Part shown: positions 28,581 through 43,000 of the stretch, one piece after another
How positions within the stretch are numbered: position 1 is the first letter of the stretch
Layout of the letters: each line of letters begins with the position of its first letter
Assembly: GCF_050003625.1 (NCBI RefSeq)
Contig: NW_027445852.1
Coordinates: 620,001 to 684,000 of the forward strand
Direction of reading: 5' to 3'
DNA: 64,000 nt
Origin: Haematobia irritans
Taxonomy: Eukaryota > Arthropoda > Insecta > Diptera > Muscidae
Notes under the pieces: model-generated
What the model was told of the DNA's origin: nothing
The model's database searches: none
What the model saw: only the letters and a program-made list of their open reading frames with translations
Position numbers and translations under genes: made by a program

Positions 28581-30975
28581 TTGGCCATAACTCCTTAAAT
28601 ATGCGTCCTAGAGCCAAAAGGACCTCAATTCGTGATCACTCCCAAAAAATCAAAATTTTGATGAAAATCCTCAAAAAATAGAAATTTTTATATGAGAAAC
28701 TTATTTTGGCCATAACTCCTTAAATATGCGTCCTAGAGCCAAAAGGACCTCAATTCGTGACCACCCCAATAAATCCAAATTTCGACGAAAATCCTCAAAA
28801 AATTGAAATTTTATATGAAAAACTTATTTTGGCCATAACTCCTTAAATATGCGTCCTAGAGCCAAAAGGACCTCAATTCGTGACCATCCCCAAAAAATCA
28901 AAATTTTGATGAAAATCCTCAAAAAATTTAAATTTTTATATGAAAAACTTATTTTGGCCATAACTCCTTAAATATGCGTCCTAGAGCCAAAAGGACCTCA
29001 ATTCGTGACCATCCCCAAAAAATCAAAATTTTGATGAAAATCCTCAAAAAATTGAAATTTTTATATGAAAAACTTATTTTGGCCATAACTCCTTAAATAT
29101 GCGTCCTAGAGCCAAAAGGACCTCAATTCGTGACCACCCCCAAAAAATCAAAATTTTGATGAAAATCCTCAAAAAATTTAAATTTTTATATGAAAAACTT
29201 ATTTTGGCCATAACTCCTTAAATATGCGTCCTAGAGCCAAAAGGACCTCAATTCGTGACCATCCCCAAAAAATCCAAATTTCGACGAAAATCCTCAAAAA
29301 ATTGAAATTTTTATATGAAAAACTTATTTTGGCCACAACTCCTTAAATATGCGTCCTAGAGCCAAAAGGACCTCAATTCGTGACCACCCCCAAAAAATCA
29401 AAATTTCGACGAAAATCCTCAAAAAAATGAAATTTTTATATGAAAAACTTATTTTGGCCATAACTCCTTAAATATGCGTCCTAGAGCCAAAAGGACCTCA
29501 ATTCGTGACCATCCCCAAAAAATCCAAATTTCGACGAAAATCCTCAAAAAATTGAAATTTTTATATGAAAAACTTATTTTGGCCATAACTCCTTAAATAT
29601 GCGTCCTAGAGCCAAAAGGACCTCAATTCGTGACCACCCGCAAAAAATCCAAATTTCGACGAAAATCCTCAAAAAAATGAAATTTTTATATGAAAAACTT
29701 ATTTTGGCCATAACTCCTTAAATATGCGTCCTAGAGCCAAAAGGACCTCAATTCGTGACCACCCCCAAAAAATCCAAATTTCGACGAAAATCCTCAAAAA
29801 AATGAAATTTTTATATGAAAAACTTATTTTGGCCATAACTCCTTAAATATGCGTCCTAGAGCCAAAAGGACCTCAATTCGTGATCACTCCCAAAAAATCA
29901 AAATTTTGACGAAAATCCTCAAAAAATTAAAATTTTTATATAAAAAACTTATTTTGGCCATAACTCCTTAAATATGCGTCCTAGAGCCAAAAGGACCTCA
30001 ATTCGTGACCATCCCCAAAAAATCAAAATTTTGATGAAAATCCTCAAAAAATTTAAATTTTTATATGAAAAACTTATTTTGGCCATAACTCCTTAAATAT
30101 GCGTCCTAGAGCCAAAAGGACCTCAATTCGTGACCACCCCCAAAAAATCCAAATTTCGACGAAAATCCTCAAAAAATTGAAATTTTTATATGAAAAACTT
30201 ATTGTGGCCATAACTCCTTAAATATGCGTCCTAGAGCCAAAAGGACCTCAATTCGTGACCACCCCCAAAAAATCCAAATTTCGACGAAAATTCTCAAAAA
30301 ATTGAAATTTTTATATGAAAAACTTATTTTGGCCATAACTCCTTAAATATGCGTCCTAGAGCCAAAAGGACCTCAATTCGTGACCATCCCCAAAAAATCA
30401 AAATTTTGATGAAAATCCTCAAAAAATTGAAATTTTTATATGAAAAACTTATTTTGGCCATAACTCCTTAAATATGCGTCCTAGCGCCAAAAGGACCTCA
30501 ATTCGTGACCATCCCCAAAAAATCAAAATTTTGATGAAATTCCTCAAAAAATTGAAATTTTTATATGAAAAACTTATGTTGGCCATAACTCCTTAAATAT
30601 GCGTCCTAGAGCCAAAAGGACCTCAATTCGTGACCACCCCCAAAAAATCAAAATTTCGACGAAAATCCTCAAAAAAATGAAATTTTTATATGAAAATCTT
30701 ATTTTGGCCATAACTCCTTAAATATGCGTCCTAGAGCCAAAAGGACCTCAATTCGTGATCACTCCCAAAAAATCAAAATTTTGATGAAAATCCTCAAAAA
30801 ATTGAAATTTTTATATGAAAAACTTATTTTGGCCATAACTCCTTAAATATGCGTCCTAGAGCCAAAAGGACCTCAATTCGTGACCACCCCCAAAAAATCC
30901 AAATTTCGACGAAAATCCTCAAAAAATTGAAATTTTTATATGAAAAACTTATTTTGGCCATAACTGCTTAAATAT

Positions 30976-32973
30976 GCGTCCTAGAGCCAAAAGGACCTCA
31001 ATTCGTGACCACCCCCAAAAAATCCAAATTTCGACGAAAATCCTCGAAAAAATGAAATTTTTATATGAAAAACTTATTTTGGCCATAACTCCTTAAATAT
31101 GCGTCCTAGAGCCAAAAGGACCTCAATTCGTGACCATCCCCAAAAAATCAAAATTTTGATGAAAATCCTCAAAAAATTGAAATTTTTATATGAAAAACTT
31201 ATTTTGGCCATAACTCCTTAAATATGCGTCCTAGAGCCAAAAGGACCTCAATTCGTGACCACCCCCAAAAAATCAAAATTTTGATGAAAATCCTCAAAAA
31301 ATTGAAATTTTTATATGAAAAACTTATTTTGGCCATAACTCCTTAAATATGCGTCCTATAGCCAAAAGGACCTCAATTCGTGACCATCCCCAAAAAATCA
31401 AAATTTCGACGAAAATCCTCAAAAAAATGAAATTTTTATATGAAAAACTTATTTTGCCCATAACTCCTTAAATATGCGTCCTAGAGCCAAAAGGACCTCA
31501 ATTCGTGATCACTCCCAAAAAATCAAAATTTTGATGAAAATCCTCAAAAAATTTAAATTTTTATATGAAAAACTTATTTTGGCCATAACTCCTTAAATAT
31601 GCGTCCTAGAGCCAAAAGGACCTCAATTCGTGATCACCCCCAAAAAATCAAAATTTTGATGAAAATCCTCAAAAAATTGAAATTTTTATATGAAAAACTT
31701 ATTTTGACCATAACTCCTTAAATATGCGTCCTAGAGCCAAAAGGACCTCAATTCGTGACCACCCCCAAAAAATCAAAATTTCGACGAAAATCCTCAAAAA
31801 AATGAAATTTTTATATGAGAAACTTATTTTGGCCATAACTCCTTAAATATGCGTCCTAGAGCCAAAAGGACCTCAATTCGTGACCACCCCCAAAAAATCA
31901 AAATTTTGATGACAATCCTCAAAAAATTGAAATTTTATATGAAAAACTTATTTTGGCCATAACTCCTTAAATATGCGTCCTAGAGCCAAAAGGACCTCAA
32001 TTCGTGACCACCCCCAAAAAATCCAAATTTCGACGAAAATCCTCGAAAAAATGAAATTTTTATATGAAAAACTTATTTTGGCCATAACTCCTTAAATATG
32101 CGTCCTAGAGCCAAAAGGACCTCAATTCGTGACCATCCCCAAAAAATCAAAATTTTGATGAAAATCCTCAAAAAATTGAAATTTTTATATGAAAAACTTA
32201 TTTTGGCCATAACTCCTTAAATATGCGTCCTAGAGCCAAAAGGACCTCAATTCGTGACCACCCCCAAAAAATCAAAATTTTGATGAAAATCCTCAAAAAA
32301 TTGAAATTTTTATATGAAAAACTTATTTTGGCCATAACTCCTTAAATATGCGTCCTATAGCCAAAAGGACCTCAATTCGTGACCATCCCCAAAAAATCAA
32401 AATTTCGACGAAAATCCTCAAAAAAATGAAATTTTTATATGAAAAACTTATTTTGCCCATAACTCCTTAAATATGCGTCCTAGAGCCAAAAGGACCTCAA
32501 TTCGTGATCACTCCCAAAAAATCAAAATTTTGATGAAAATCCTCAAAAAATTTAAATTTTTATATGAAAAACTTATTTTGGCCATAACTCCTTAAATATG
32601 CGTCCTAGAGCCAAAAGGACCTCAATTCGTGATCACCCCCAAAAAATCAAAATTTTGATGAAAATCCTCAAAAAATTGAAATTTTTATATGAAAAACTTA
32701 TTTTGGCCATAACTCCTTAAATATGCGTCCTAGAGCCAAAAGGACCTCAATTCGTGACCACCCCCAAAATATCAAAATTTCGACGAAAATCCTCAAAAAA
32801 ATGAAATTTTTATATGAGAAACTTATTTTGGCCATAACTCCTTAAATATGCGTCCTAGAGCCAAAAGGACCTCAATTCGTGACCACCCCCAAAAAATCAA
32901 AATTTTGATGACAATCCTCAAAAAATTGAAATTTTATATGAAAAACTTATTTTGGCCATAACTCCTTAAATAT
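30976..32973 (+). repeat. Eight-monomer (about 999-bp) tandem higher-order repeat
   Basis: Two adjacent copies, about 30976-31974 and 31975-32973. Both begin with a monomer carrying the rare TCCTCGAAAAAATG (31042 and 32041). Both contain the ATAGCC, TTTTGCCCATAACT and GATCACCCCC monomers in the same order, and both end with a GATGACAATCC monomer that has the shortened TTTTATATG. Small private changes exist, for example TTTTGACCATAAC near 31705 in the first copy only. Confidence 0.85.
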
Positions 32974-33219
32974 GCGTCCTAGAGCCAAAAGGACCTCAAT
33001 TCGTGACCATCCCCAAAAAATCAAAATTTTGATGAAAATCCTCAAAAAATTGAAATTTTTATATGAAAAACTTATTTTGGCCATAACTCCTTAAATATGC
33101 GTCCTAGAGCCAAAAGGACCTCAATTCGTGACCATCCCCAAAAAATCAAAATTTTGATGAAAATCCTCAAAAAATTGAAATTTTTATATGAAAAACTTAT
33201 TTTGGCCATAACTCCTTAA

Positions 33220-36200
33220 ATATGCGTCCTAGAGCCAAAAGGACCTCAATTCGTGACCATCCCCAAAAAATCAAAATTTTGATGAAAATCCTCAAAAAAT
33301 TGAAATTTTTATATGAAAAACTTATTTTGGCCATAACTCCTTAAATATGCTTCCTAGAGCCAAAAGGACCTCAATTCGTGACCACCCCCAAAAAATCAAA
33401 ATTTCGACGAAAATCCTCAAAAAAATGAAATTTTTATATGAAAAACTTATTTTGGCCATAACTCCTTAAATATGCGTCCTAGAGCCAAAAGGACCTCAAT
33501 TCGTGACCACCCGCAAAAAATCCAAATTTCGACGAAAATCCTCAAAAAAATGAAATTTTTATATGAAAAACTTATTTTGGCCATAACTCCTTAAATATGC
33601 GTCGTAGAGCCAAAAGGACCTCAATTCGTGACCACCCCCAAAAAATCAAAATTTCGACGAAAATCCTCAAAAAAATGAAATTTTTATATGAAAAACTTAT
33701 TTTGCCCATAACTCCTTAAATATGCGTCCTAGAGCCAAAAGGACCTCAATTCGTGATCACTCCCAAAAAATCAAAATTTTGATGAAAATCCTCAGAAAAT
33801 TGAAATTTTTATATGAAAAACTTATTTTGGCCATAACTCCTTAAAAATGCGTCCTATAGCCAAAAGGACCTCAATTCGTGACCACCCCCAAAAAATCCAA
33901 ATTTCGACGAAAATCCTCAAAAAAATGAAATTTTTATATGAAAAACTTATTTTGCCCATAACTCCTTAAATATGCGTCCTAGAGCCAAAAGGACCTCAAT
34001 TCGTGATCACTCCCAAAAAATCAAAATTTTGATGAAAATCCTCAGAAAATTGAAATTTTTATATGAAAAACTTATTTTGGCCATAACTCCTTAAATATGC
34101 GTCCTAGAGCCAAAAGGACCTCAATTCGTGACCACCCCCAAAAAATCAAAATTTCGACGAAAATCCTCAAAAAATTGAAATTTTTATATGAAAAACTTAT
34201 TGTGGCCATAACTCCTTAAATATGCGTCCTAGAGCCAAAAGGACCTCAATTCGTGATCACTCCCAAAAAATCAAAATTTCGACGAAAATCCTCAAAAAAA
34301 TGAAATTTTTATATGAAAAACTTATTTTGGCCATAACTCCTTAAATATGCGTCCTAGCGCCAAAAGGACCTCAATTCGTGATCACTCCCACAAAATCAAA
34401 ATTTTGATGACAATCCTCAAAAAATTGAAATTTTATATGAAAAACTTATTTTGGCCATAACTCCTTAAATATGCGTCCTAGAGCCAAAAGGACCTCAATT
34501 CGTGATCACTCCCAAAAAATCCAAATTTCGACGAAAATCCTCAAAAAATTGAAATTTTTATATGAAAAACTTATTTTGGCCATAACTCCTTAAATATGCG
34601 TCCTAGAGCCAAAAGGACCTCAATTCGTGACCATCCCCAAAAAATCAAAATTTTGATGACAATCCTCAAAAAATTGAAATTTTTATATGAAAAACTTATT
34701 TTGGCCATAACTCCTTAAATATGCGTCCTAGAGCCAAAAGGACCTCAATTCGTGACCACCCCCAAAAAATCAAAATTTCGACGAAAATCCTCAAAAAAAT
34801 GAAATTTTTATATGAAAAACTTATTTTGGCCATAACTCCTTAAATATGCGTCCTAGAGCCAAAAGGACCTCAATTCGTGATCACTCCCAAAAAATCAAAA
34901 TTTTGATGAAAATCCTCAAAAAATTGAAATTTTTATATGAAAAACTTATTTTGGCCATAACTCCTTAAATATGCGTCCTAGCGCCAAAAGGACCTCAATT
35001 CGTGACCACCCCCAAAAAATCCAAATTTCGACGAAAATTCTCAAAAAAAAATCAAATTTTTATATGAAAAACTTATTTTGGCCATAACTCCTTAAATATG
35101 CGTCCTAGAGCCAAAAGGACCTCAATTCGTGACCACCCCCAAAAAATCCAAATTTCGACGAAAATCCTCAAAAAATTGAAATTTTTATATGAAAAACTTA
35201 TTTTGGGCCATAACTCCTTAAATATGCGTCCTAGAGCCAAAAGGACCTCAATTCGTGACCACCCCCAAAAAATCAAAATTTCGACGAAAATCCTCAAAAA
35301 ATGAAATTTTTATATGAAAAACTTATTTTGGCCATAACTCCTTAAATATGCGTCCTAGAGCCAAAAGGACCTCAATTCGTGATCACTCCCAAAAAATCAA
35401 AATTTTGATGAAAATCCTCAAAAAATTGAAATTTTTATATGAAAAACTTATTTTGGCCATAACTCCTTAAATATGCGTCCTAGCGCCAAAAGGACCTCAA
35501 TTCGTGACCATCCCCAAAAAATCAAAATTTTGATGAAAATCCTCAAAAAATTGAAAATTTTATATGAAAAACTTATTTTGGCCATAACTCCTTAAATATG
35601 CGTCCTAGAGCCAAAAGGACCTCAATTCGTGACCACCCGCAAAAAATCCAAATTTCGACGAAAATCCTCAAAAAAATGAAGTTTTTATATGAAAAACTTA
35701 TTTTGCCCATAACTCCTTAAATATGCGTCCTAGAGCCAAAAGGACCTCAATTCGTGATCACTCCCACAAAATCAAAATTTTGATGACAATCCTCAAAAAA
35801 TTGAAATTTTTATATGAAAAACTTATTTTGGCCATAACTCCTTAAATATGCTTCCTAGAGCCAAAAGGACCTCAATTCGTGACCATCCCCAAAAAATCAA
35901 AATTTTGATGAAAATCCTCAAAAAATTGAAATTTTTATATGAAAAACTTATTTTGGCCATAACTCCTTAAATATGCGTCCTAGAGCCAAAAGGACCTCAA
36001 TTCGTGACCACCCCCAAAAAATCCAAATTTCGACGAAAATCCTCAAAAAAATGAAATTTTTATATGAAAAACTTATTTTGGCCATAACTCCTTAAATATG
36101 CGTCCTAGAGCCAAAAGGACCTCAATTCGTGATCACTCCCAAAAAATCAAAATTTTGATGAAAATCCTCAGAAAATTGAAATTTTTATATGAAAAACTTA

Positions 36201-36720
36201 TGTGGCCATAACTCCTTAAATATGCGTCCTAGAGCCAAAAGGACCTCAATTCGTGACCACCCCCCAAAAAATCCAAATTTCGACGAAAATCCTCAAAAAA
36301 TTGAAATTTTTATATGAAAAACTTATTTTGGCCATAACTCCTTAAATATGCGTCCTAGAGCCAAAAGGACCTCAATTCGTGACCATCCCCAAAAAATCAA
36401 AATTTTGATGAAAATCCTCAAAAAATTGAAATTTTTATATGAAAAACTTATTTTGGCCATAACTCCTTAAATATGCTTCCTAGAGCCAAAAGGACCTCAA
36501 TTCGTGACCACCCCCAAAAAATCAAAATTTCGACGAAAATCCTCAAAAAAATGAAATTTTTATATGAAAAACTTATTTTGGCCATAACTCCTTAAATATG
36601 CGTCCTAGAGCCAAAAGGACCTCAATTCGTGATCACTCCCACAAAATCAAAATTTTGATGACAATCCTCAAAAAAATGAAATTTTTATATGAAAAACTTA
36701 TTTTGGCCATAACTCCTTAA
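33220..36720 (+). repeat. 28-monomer (3.5-kb) higher-order repeat, copy 1
   Basis: A block repeated directly after itself with an offset of 3501 bp. Diagnostic monomers are CGTCGTAGAGCC (33600/37101), CTTAAAAATGCG with ATAGCC (about 33842/37343), the AAATTCTC nine-A AATC monomer (about 35040/38541) and the TTTGGGCC dimer (about 35203/38704). Confidence 0.88.
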
Positions 36721-39700
36721 ATATGCGTCCTAGAGCCAAAAGGACCTCAATTCGTGACCATCCCCAAAAAATCAAAATTTTGATGAAAATCCTCAAAAAA
36801 TTGAAATTTTTATATGAAAAACTTATTTTGGCCATAACTCCTTAAATATGCTTCCTAGAGCCAAAAGGACCTCAATTCGTGACCACCCCCAAAAAATCAA
36901 AATTTCGACGAAAATCCTCAAAAAAATGAAATTTTTATATGAAAAACTTATTTTGGCCATAACTCCTTAAATATGCGTCCTAGAGCCAAAAGGACCTCAA
37001 TTCGTGACCACCCGCAAAAAATCCAAATTTCGACGAAAATCCTCAAAAAAATGAAATTTTTATATGAAAAACTTATTTTGGCCATAACTCCTTAAATATG
37101 CGTCGTAGAGCCAAAAGGACCTCAATTCGTGACCACCCCCAAAAAATCAAAATTTCGACGAAAATCCTCAAAAAAATGAAATTTTTATATGAAAAACTTA
37201 TTTTGCCCATAACTCCTTAAATATGCGTCCTAGAGCCAAAAGGACCTCAATTCGTGATCACTCCCAAAAAATCAAAATTTTGATGAAAATCCTCAGAAAA
37301 TTGAAATTTTTATATGAAAAACTTATTTTGGCCATAACTCCTTAAAAATGCGTCCTATAGCCAAAAGGACCTCAATTCGTGACCACCCCCAAAAAATCCA
37401 AATTTCGACGAAAATCCTCAAAAAAATGAAATTTTTATATGAAAAACTTATTTTGCCCATAACTCCTTAAATATGCGTCCTAGAGCCAAAAGGACCTCAA
37501 TTCGTGATCACTCCCAAAAAATCAAAATTTTGATGAAAATCCTCAGAAAATTGAAATTTTTATATGAAAAACTTATTTTGGCCATAACTCCTTAAATATG
37601 CGTCCTAGAGCCAAAAGGACCTCAATTCGTGACCACCCCCAAAAAATCCAAATTTCGACGAAAATCCTCAAAAAATTGAAATTTTTATATGAAAAACTTA
37701 TTGTGGCCATAACTCCTTAAATATGCGTCCTAGAGCCAAAAGGACCTCAATTCGTGATCACTCCCAAAAAATCAAAATTTCGACGAAAATCCTCAAAAAA
37801 ATGAAATTTTTATATGAAAAACTTATTTTGGCCATAACTCCTTAAATATGCGTCCTAGCGCCAAAAGGACCTCAATTCGTGATCACTCCCACAAAATCAA
37901 AATTTTGATGACAATCCTCAAAAAATTGAAATTTTATATGAAAAACTTATTTTGGCCATAACTCCTTAAATATGCGTCCTAGAGCCAAAAGGACCTCAAT
38001 TCGTGATCACTCCCAAAAAATCCAAATTTCGACGAAAATCCTCAAAAAATTGAAATTTTTATATGAAAAACTTATTTTGGCCATAACTCCTTAAATATGC
38101 GTCCTAGAGCCAAAAGGACCTCAATTCGTGACCATCCCCAAAAAATCAAAATTTTGATGACAATCCTCAAAAAATTGAAATTTTTATATGAAAAACTTAT
38201 TTTGGCCATAACTCCTTAAATATGCGTCCTAGAGCCAAAAGGACCTCAATTCGTGACCACCCCCAAAAAATCAAAATTTCGACGAAAATCCTCAAAAAAA
38301 TGAAATTTTTATATGAAAAACTTATTTTGGCCATAACTCCTTAAATATGCGTCCTAGAGCCAAAAGGACCTCAATTCGTGATCACTCCCAAAAAATCAAA
38401 ATTTTGATGAAAATCCTCAAAAAATTGAAATTTTTATATGAAAAACTTATTTTGGCCATAACTCCTTAAATATGCGTCCTAGCGCCAAAAGGACCTCAAT
38501 TCGTGACCATCCCCAAAAAATCCAAATTTCGACGAAAATTCTCAAAAAAAAATCAAATTTTTATATGAAAAACTTATTTTGGCCATAACTCCTTAAATAT
38601 GCGTCCTAGAGCCAAAAGGACCTCAATTCGTGACCACCCCCAAAAAATCCAAATTTCGACGAAAATCCTCAAAAAATTGAAATTTTTATATGAAAAACTT
38701 ATTTTGGGCCATAACTCCTTAAATATGCGTCCTAGAGCCAAAAGGACCTCAATTCGTGACCACCCCCAAAAAATCAAAATTTCGACGAAAATCCTCAAAA
38801 AAATGAAATTTTTATATGAAAAACTTATTTTGGCCATAACTCCTTAAATATGCGTCCTAGAGCCAAAAGGACCTCAATTCGTGATCACTCCCAAAAAATC
38901 AAAATTTTGATGAAAATCCTCAAAAAATTGAAATTTTTATATGAAAAACTTATTTTGGCCATAATCCTTAAATATGCGTCCTAGCGCCAAAAAGACCTCA
39001 ATTCGTGACCACCCCCAAAAAATCAAAATTTCGACGAAAATCCTCAAAAAATGAAATTTTTATATGAAAAACTTATTTTGCCCATAACTCCTTAAATATG
39101 CGTCCTAGAGCCAAAAGGACCTCAATTCGTGATCACTCCCACAAAATCAAAATTTTGATGACAATCCTCAAAAAATTGAAATTTTTATATGAAAAACTTA
39201 TTTTGGCCATAACTCCTTAAATATGCTTCCTAGAGCCAAAAGGACCTCAATTCGTGACCATCCCCAAAAAATCAAAATTTTGATGAAAATCCTCAAAAAA
39301 ATGAAATTTTTATATGAAAAACTTATTTTGGCCATAACTCCTTAAATATGCGTCCTAGAGCCAAAAGGACCTCAATTCGTGACCACCCCCAAAAAATCCA
39401 AATTTCGACGAAAATCCTCAAAAAAATGAAATTTTTATATGAAAAACTTATTTTGGCCATAACTCCTTAAATATGCGTCCTAGAGCCAAAAGGACCTCAA
39501 TTCGTGATCACTCCCAAAAAATCAAAATTTTGATGAAAATCCTCAGAAAATTGAAATTTTTATATGAAAAACTTATTGTGGCCATAACTCCTTAAATATG
39601 CGTCCTAGAGCCAAAAGGACCTCAATTCGTGACCACCCCCAAAAAATCCAAATTTCGACGAAAATCCTCAAAAAATTGAAATTTTTATATGAAAAACTTA

Positions 39701-40095
39701 TTTTGGCCATAACTCCTTAAATATGCGTCCTAGAGCCAAAAGGACCTCAATTCGTGACCATCCCCAAAAAATCAAAATTTTGATGAAAATCCTCAAAAAA
39801 TTGAAATTTTTATATGAAAAACTTATTTTGGCCATAACTCCTTAAATATGCTTCCTAGAGCCAAAAGGACCTCAATTCGTGACCACCCCCAAAAAATCAA
39901 AATTTCGACGAAAATCCTCAAAAAAATGAAATTTTTATATGAAAAACTTATTTTGGCCATAACTCCTTAAATATGCGTCCTAGAGCCAAAAGGACCTCAA
40001 TTCGTGATCACTCCCACAAAATCAAAATTTTGATGACAATCCTCAAAAAAATGAAATTTTTATATGAAAAACTTATTTTGGCCATAACTCCTTAA
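36721..40095 (+). repeat. 28-monomer higher-order repeat, copy 2 (one monomer shorter)
   Basis: Second tandem copy of 33220-36720. The offset falls from 3501 to 3376 bp after about 39.0 kb: the CCCGC/TTGAAAATTTTATATG pair present near 35.5-35.7 kb is collapsed around 38.95-39.05 kb. There the sequence reads CCATAATCCTTAAA with AAAAAGACCTC, so a deletion or crossover occurred here. Confidence 0.85.
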
Positions 40096-43000
40096 ATATG
40101 CGTCCTAGAGCCAAAAGGACCTCAATTCGTGACCATCCCCAAAAAATCAAAATTTTGATGAAATCCTCAAAAAATAGAAATTTTTATATGAGAAACTTAT
40201 TTTGGCCATAACTCCTTAAATATGCGTCCTAGAGCCAAAAGGACCTCAATTCGTGACCATCCCCAAAAAATCAAAATTTTGATGAAAATCCTCAAAAAAT
40301 TGAAAATTTTATATGAAAAACTTATTTTGGCCATAACTCCTTAAATATGCGTCCTAGAGCCAAAAGGACCTCAATTCGTGACCACCCGCAAAAAATCCAA
40401 ATTTCGACGAAAATCCTCAAAAAATTGAAATTTTTATATGAAAAACTTATTTTGGCCATAACTCCTTAAATATGCTTCCTAGAGCCAAAAGGACCTCAAT
40501 TCGTGACCATCCCCAAAAAATCAAAATTTTGATGAAAATCCTCAAAAAATTGAAATTTTTATATGAAAAACTTATTTTGGCCATAACTCCTTAAATATGC
40601 GTCCTAGAGCCAAAAGGACCTCAATTCGTGACCACCCCCAAAAAATCCAAATTTCGACGAAAATTCTCAAAAAAAAATCAAATTTTTATATGAAAAACTT
40701 ATTTTGGCCATAACTCCTTAAATATGCGTCCTAGAGCCAAAAGGACCTCAATTCGTGACCACCCCCAAAAAATCAAAATTTCGACGAAAATCCTCAAAAA
40801 AATGAAATTTTTATATGAAAAATTTATTTTGGCCATAACTCCTTAAATATGCGTCCTAGCGCCAAAAGGACCTCAATTCGTGACCATCCCCAAAAAATCA
40901 AAATTTTGATGAAAATCCTCAAAAAATTGAAAATTTTATATGAAAAACTTATTTTGGCCATAACTCCTTAAATATGCGTCCTAGAGCCAAAAGGACCTCA
41001 ATTCGTGACCACCCGCAAAAAATCCAAATTTCGACGAAAATCCTCAAAAAAATGAAATTTTTATATGAAAAACTTATTTTGGCCATAACTCCTTAAATAT
41101 GCGTCCTAGAGCCAAAAGGACCTCAATTCGTGACCACCCCCAAAAAATCAAAATTTCGACGAAAATCCTCAAAAAAATTAAATTTTTATATGAAAAACTT
41201 ATTTTGCCCATAACTCCTTAAATATGCGTCCTAGAGCCAAAAGGACCTCAATTCGTGATCACTCCCAAAAAATCAAAATTTTGATGAAAATCCTCAGAAA
41301 ATTGAAATTTTTATATGAAAAACTTATTTTGGCCATAACTCCTTAAATATGCGTCCTAGAGCCAAAAGGACCTCAATTCGTGACCACCCCCAAAAAATCC
41401 AAATTTCGACGAAAATCCTCAAAAAATTGAAATTTTTATATGAAAAACTTATTTTGGCCATAACTCCTTAAATATGCGTCCTAGAGCCAAAAGGACCTCA
41501 ATTCGTGACCACCCCCAAAAAATCAAAATTTCGACGAAAATCCTCAAAAAAATGAAATTTTTATATGAAAAACTTATTTTGCCCATAACTCCTTAAATAT
41601 GCGTCCTAGAGCCAAAAGGACCTCAATTCGTGACCATCCCCAAAAAATCAAAATTTTGATGAAAATCCTCAAAAAATTGAAATTTTTATATGAAAAACTT
41701 ATTTTGGCCATAATTCCTTAAATATGCTTCCTAGAGCCAAAAGGACCTCAATTCGTGACCACCCCCAAAAAATCCAAATTTCGACGAAAATTCTCAAAAA
41801 AAAATCAAATTTTTATATGAAAAACTTATTTTGGCCATAACTCCTTAAATATGCGTCCTAGAGCCAAAATGACCTCAATTCGTGACCACCCCCAAAAAAT
41901 CCAAATTTCGACGAAAATTCTCAAAAAAAAATCAAATTTTTATATGAAAAACTTATTTTGGCCATAACTCCTTAAATATGCGTCCTAGAGCCAAAATGAC
42001 CTCAATTCGTGACCACCCCCAAAAAATCCAAATTTCGACGAAAATCCTCAAAAAATTGAAATTTTTATATGAAAAACTTATTTTGGCCATAACTCCTTAA
42101 ATATGCTTCCTAGAGCCAAAAGGACCTCAATTCGTGACCATCCCCAAAAAATCAAAATTTTGATGAAAATCCTCAAAAAATTGAAATTTTTATATGAAAA
42201 ACTTATTTTGGCCATAACTCCTTAAATATGCGTCCTAGAGCCAAAAGGACCTCAATTCGTGACCACCCCCAAAAAATCCAAATTTCGACGAAAATCCTCA
42301 AAAAAATGAAATTTTTATATGAAAAACTTATTTTGGCCATAACTCCTTAAATATGCGTCCTAGAGCCAAAAGGACCTCAATTCGTGACCACCCCCAAAAA
42401 ATCCAAATTTCGACGAACATCCTCAAAAAAATAAAATTTTTATATGAAAAACTTATTTTGGCCATAACTCCTTAAATATGCGTCCTAGAGCCAAAAGGAC
42501 CTCAATTCGTGACCACCCCCTAAAAATCCAAATTTCGACGAACATCCTCAAAAAATTGAAATTTTTATATGAAAAACTTATTTTGGCCATAACTCCTTAA
42601 ATATGCTTCCTAGAGCCAAAAGGACCTCAATTCGTGACCATCCCCAAAAAATCAAAATTTTGATGAAAATCCTCAAAAAATTGAAATTTTTATATGAAAA
42701 ACTTATTTTGGCCATAACTCCTTAAATATGCGTCCTAGAGCCAAAAGGACCTCAATTCGTGACCACCCCCAAAAAATCCAAATTTCGACGAAAATCCTCA
42801 AAAAATTGAAATTTTTATATGAAAAACTTATTGTGGCCATAACTCCTTAAATATGCGTCCTAGAGCCAAAAGGACCTCAATTCGTGATCACTCCCTCAAA
42901 ATCAAAATTTTGATGACAATCCTCAAAAAATTGAAATTATTATATGAAAAACTTATTTTGGCCATAACTCCTTAAATATGCGTCCTAGAGCCAAAAGGAC

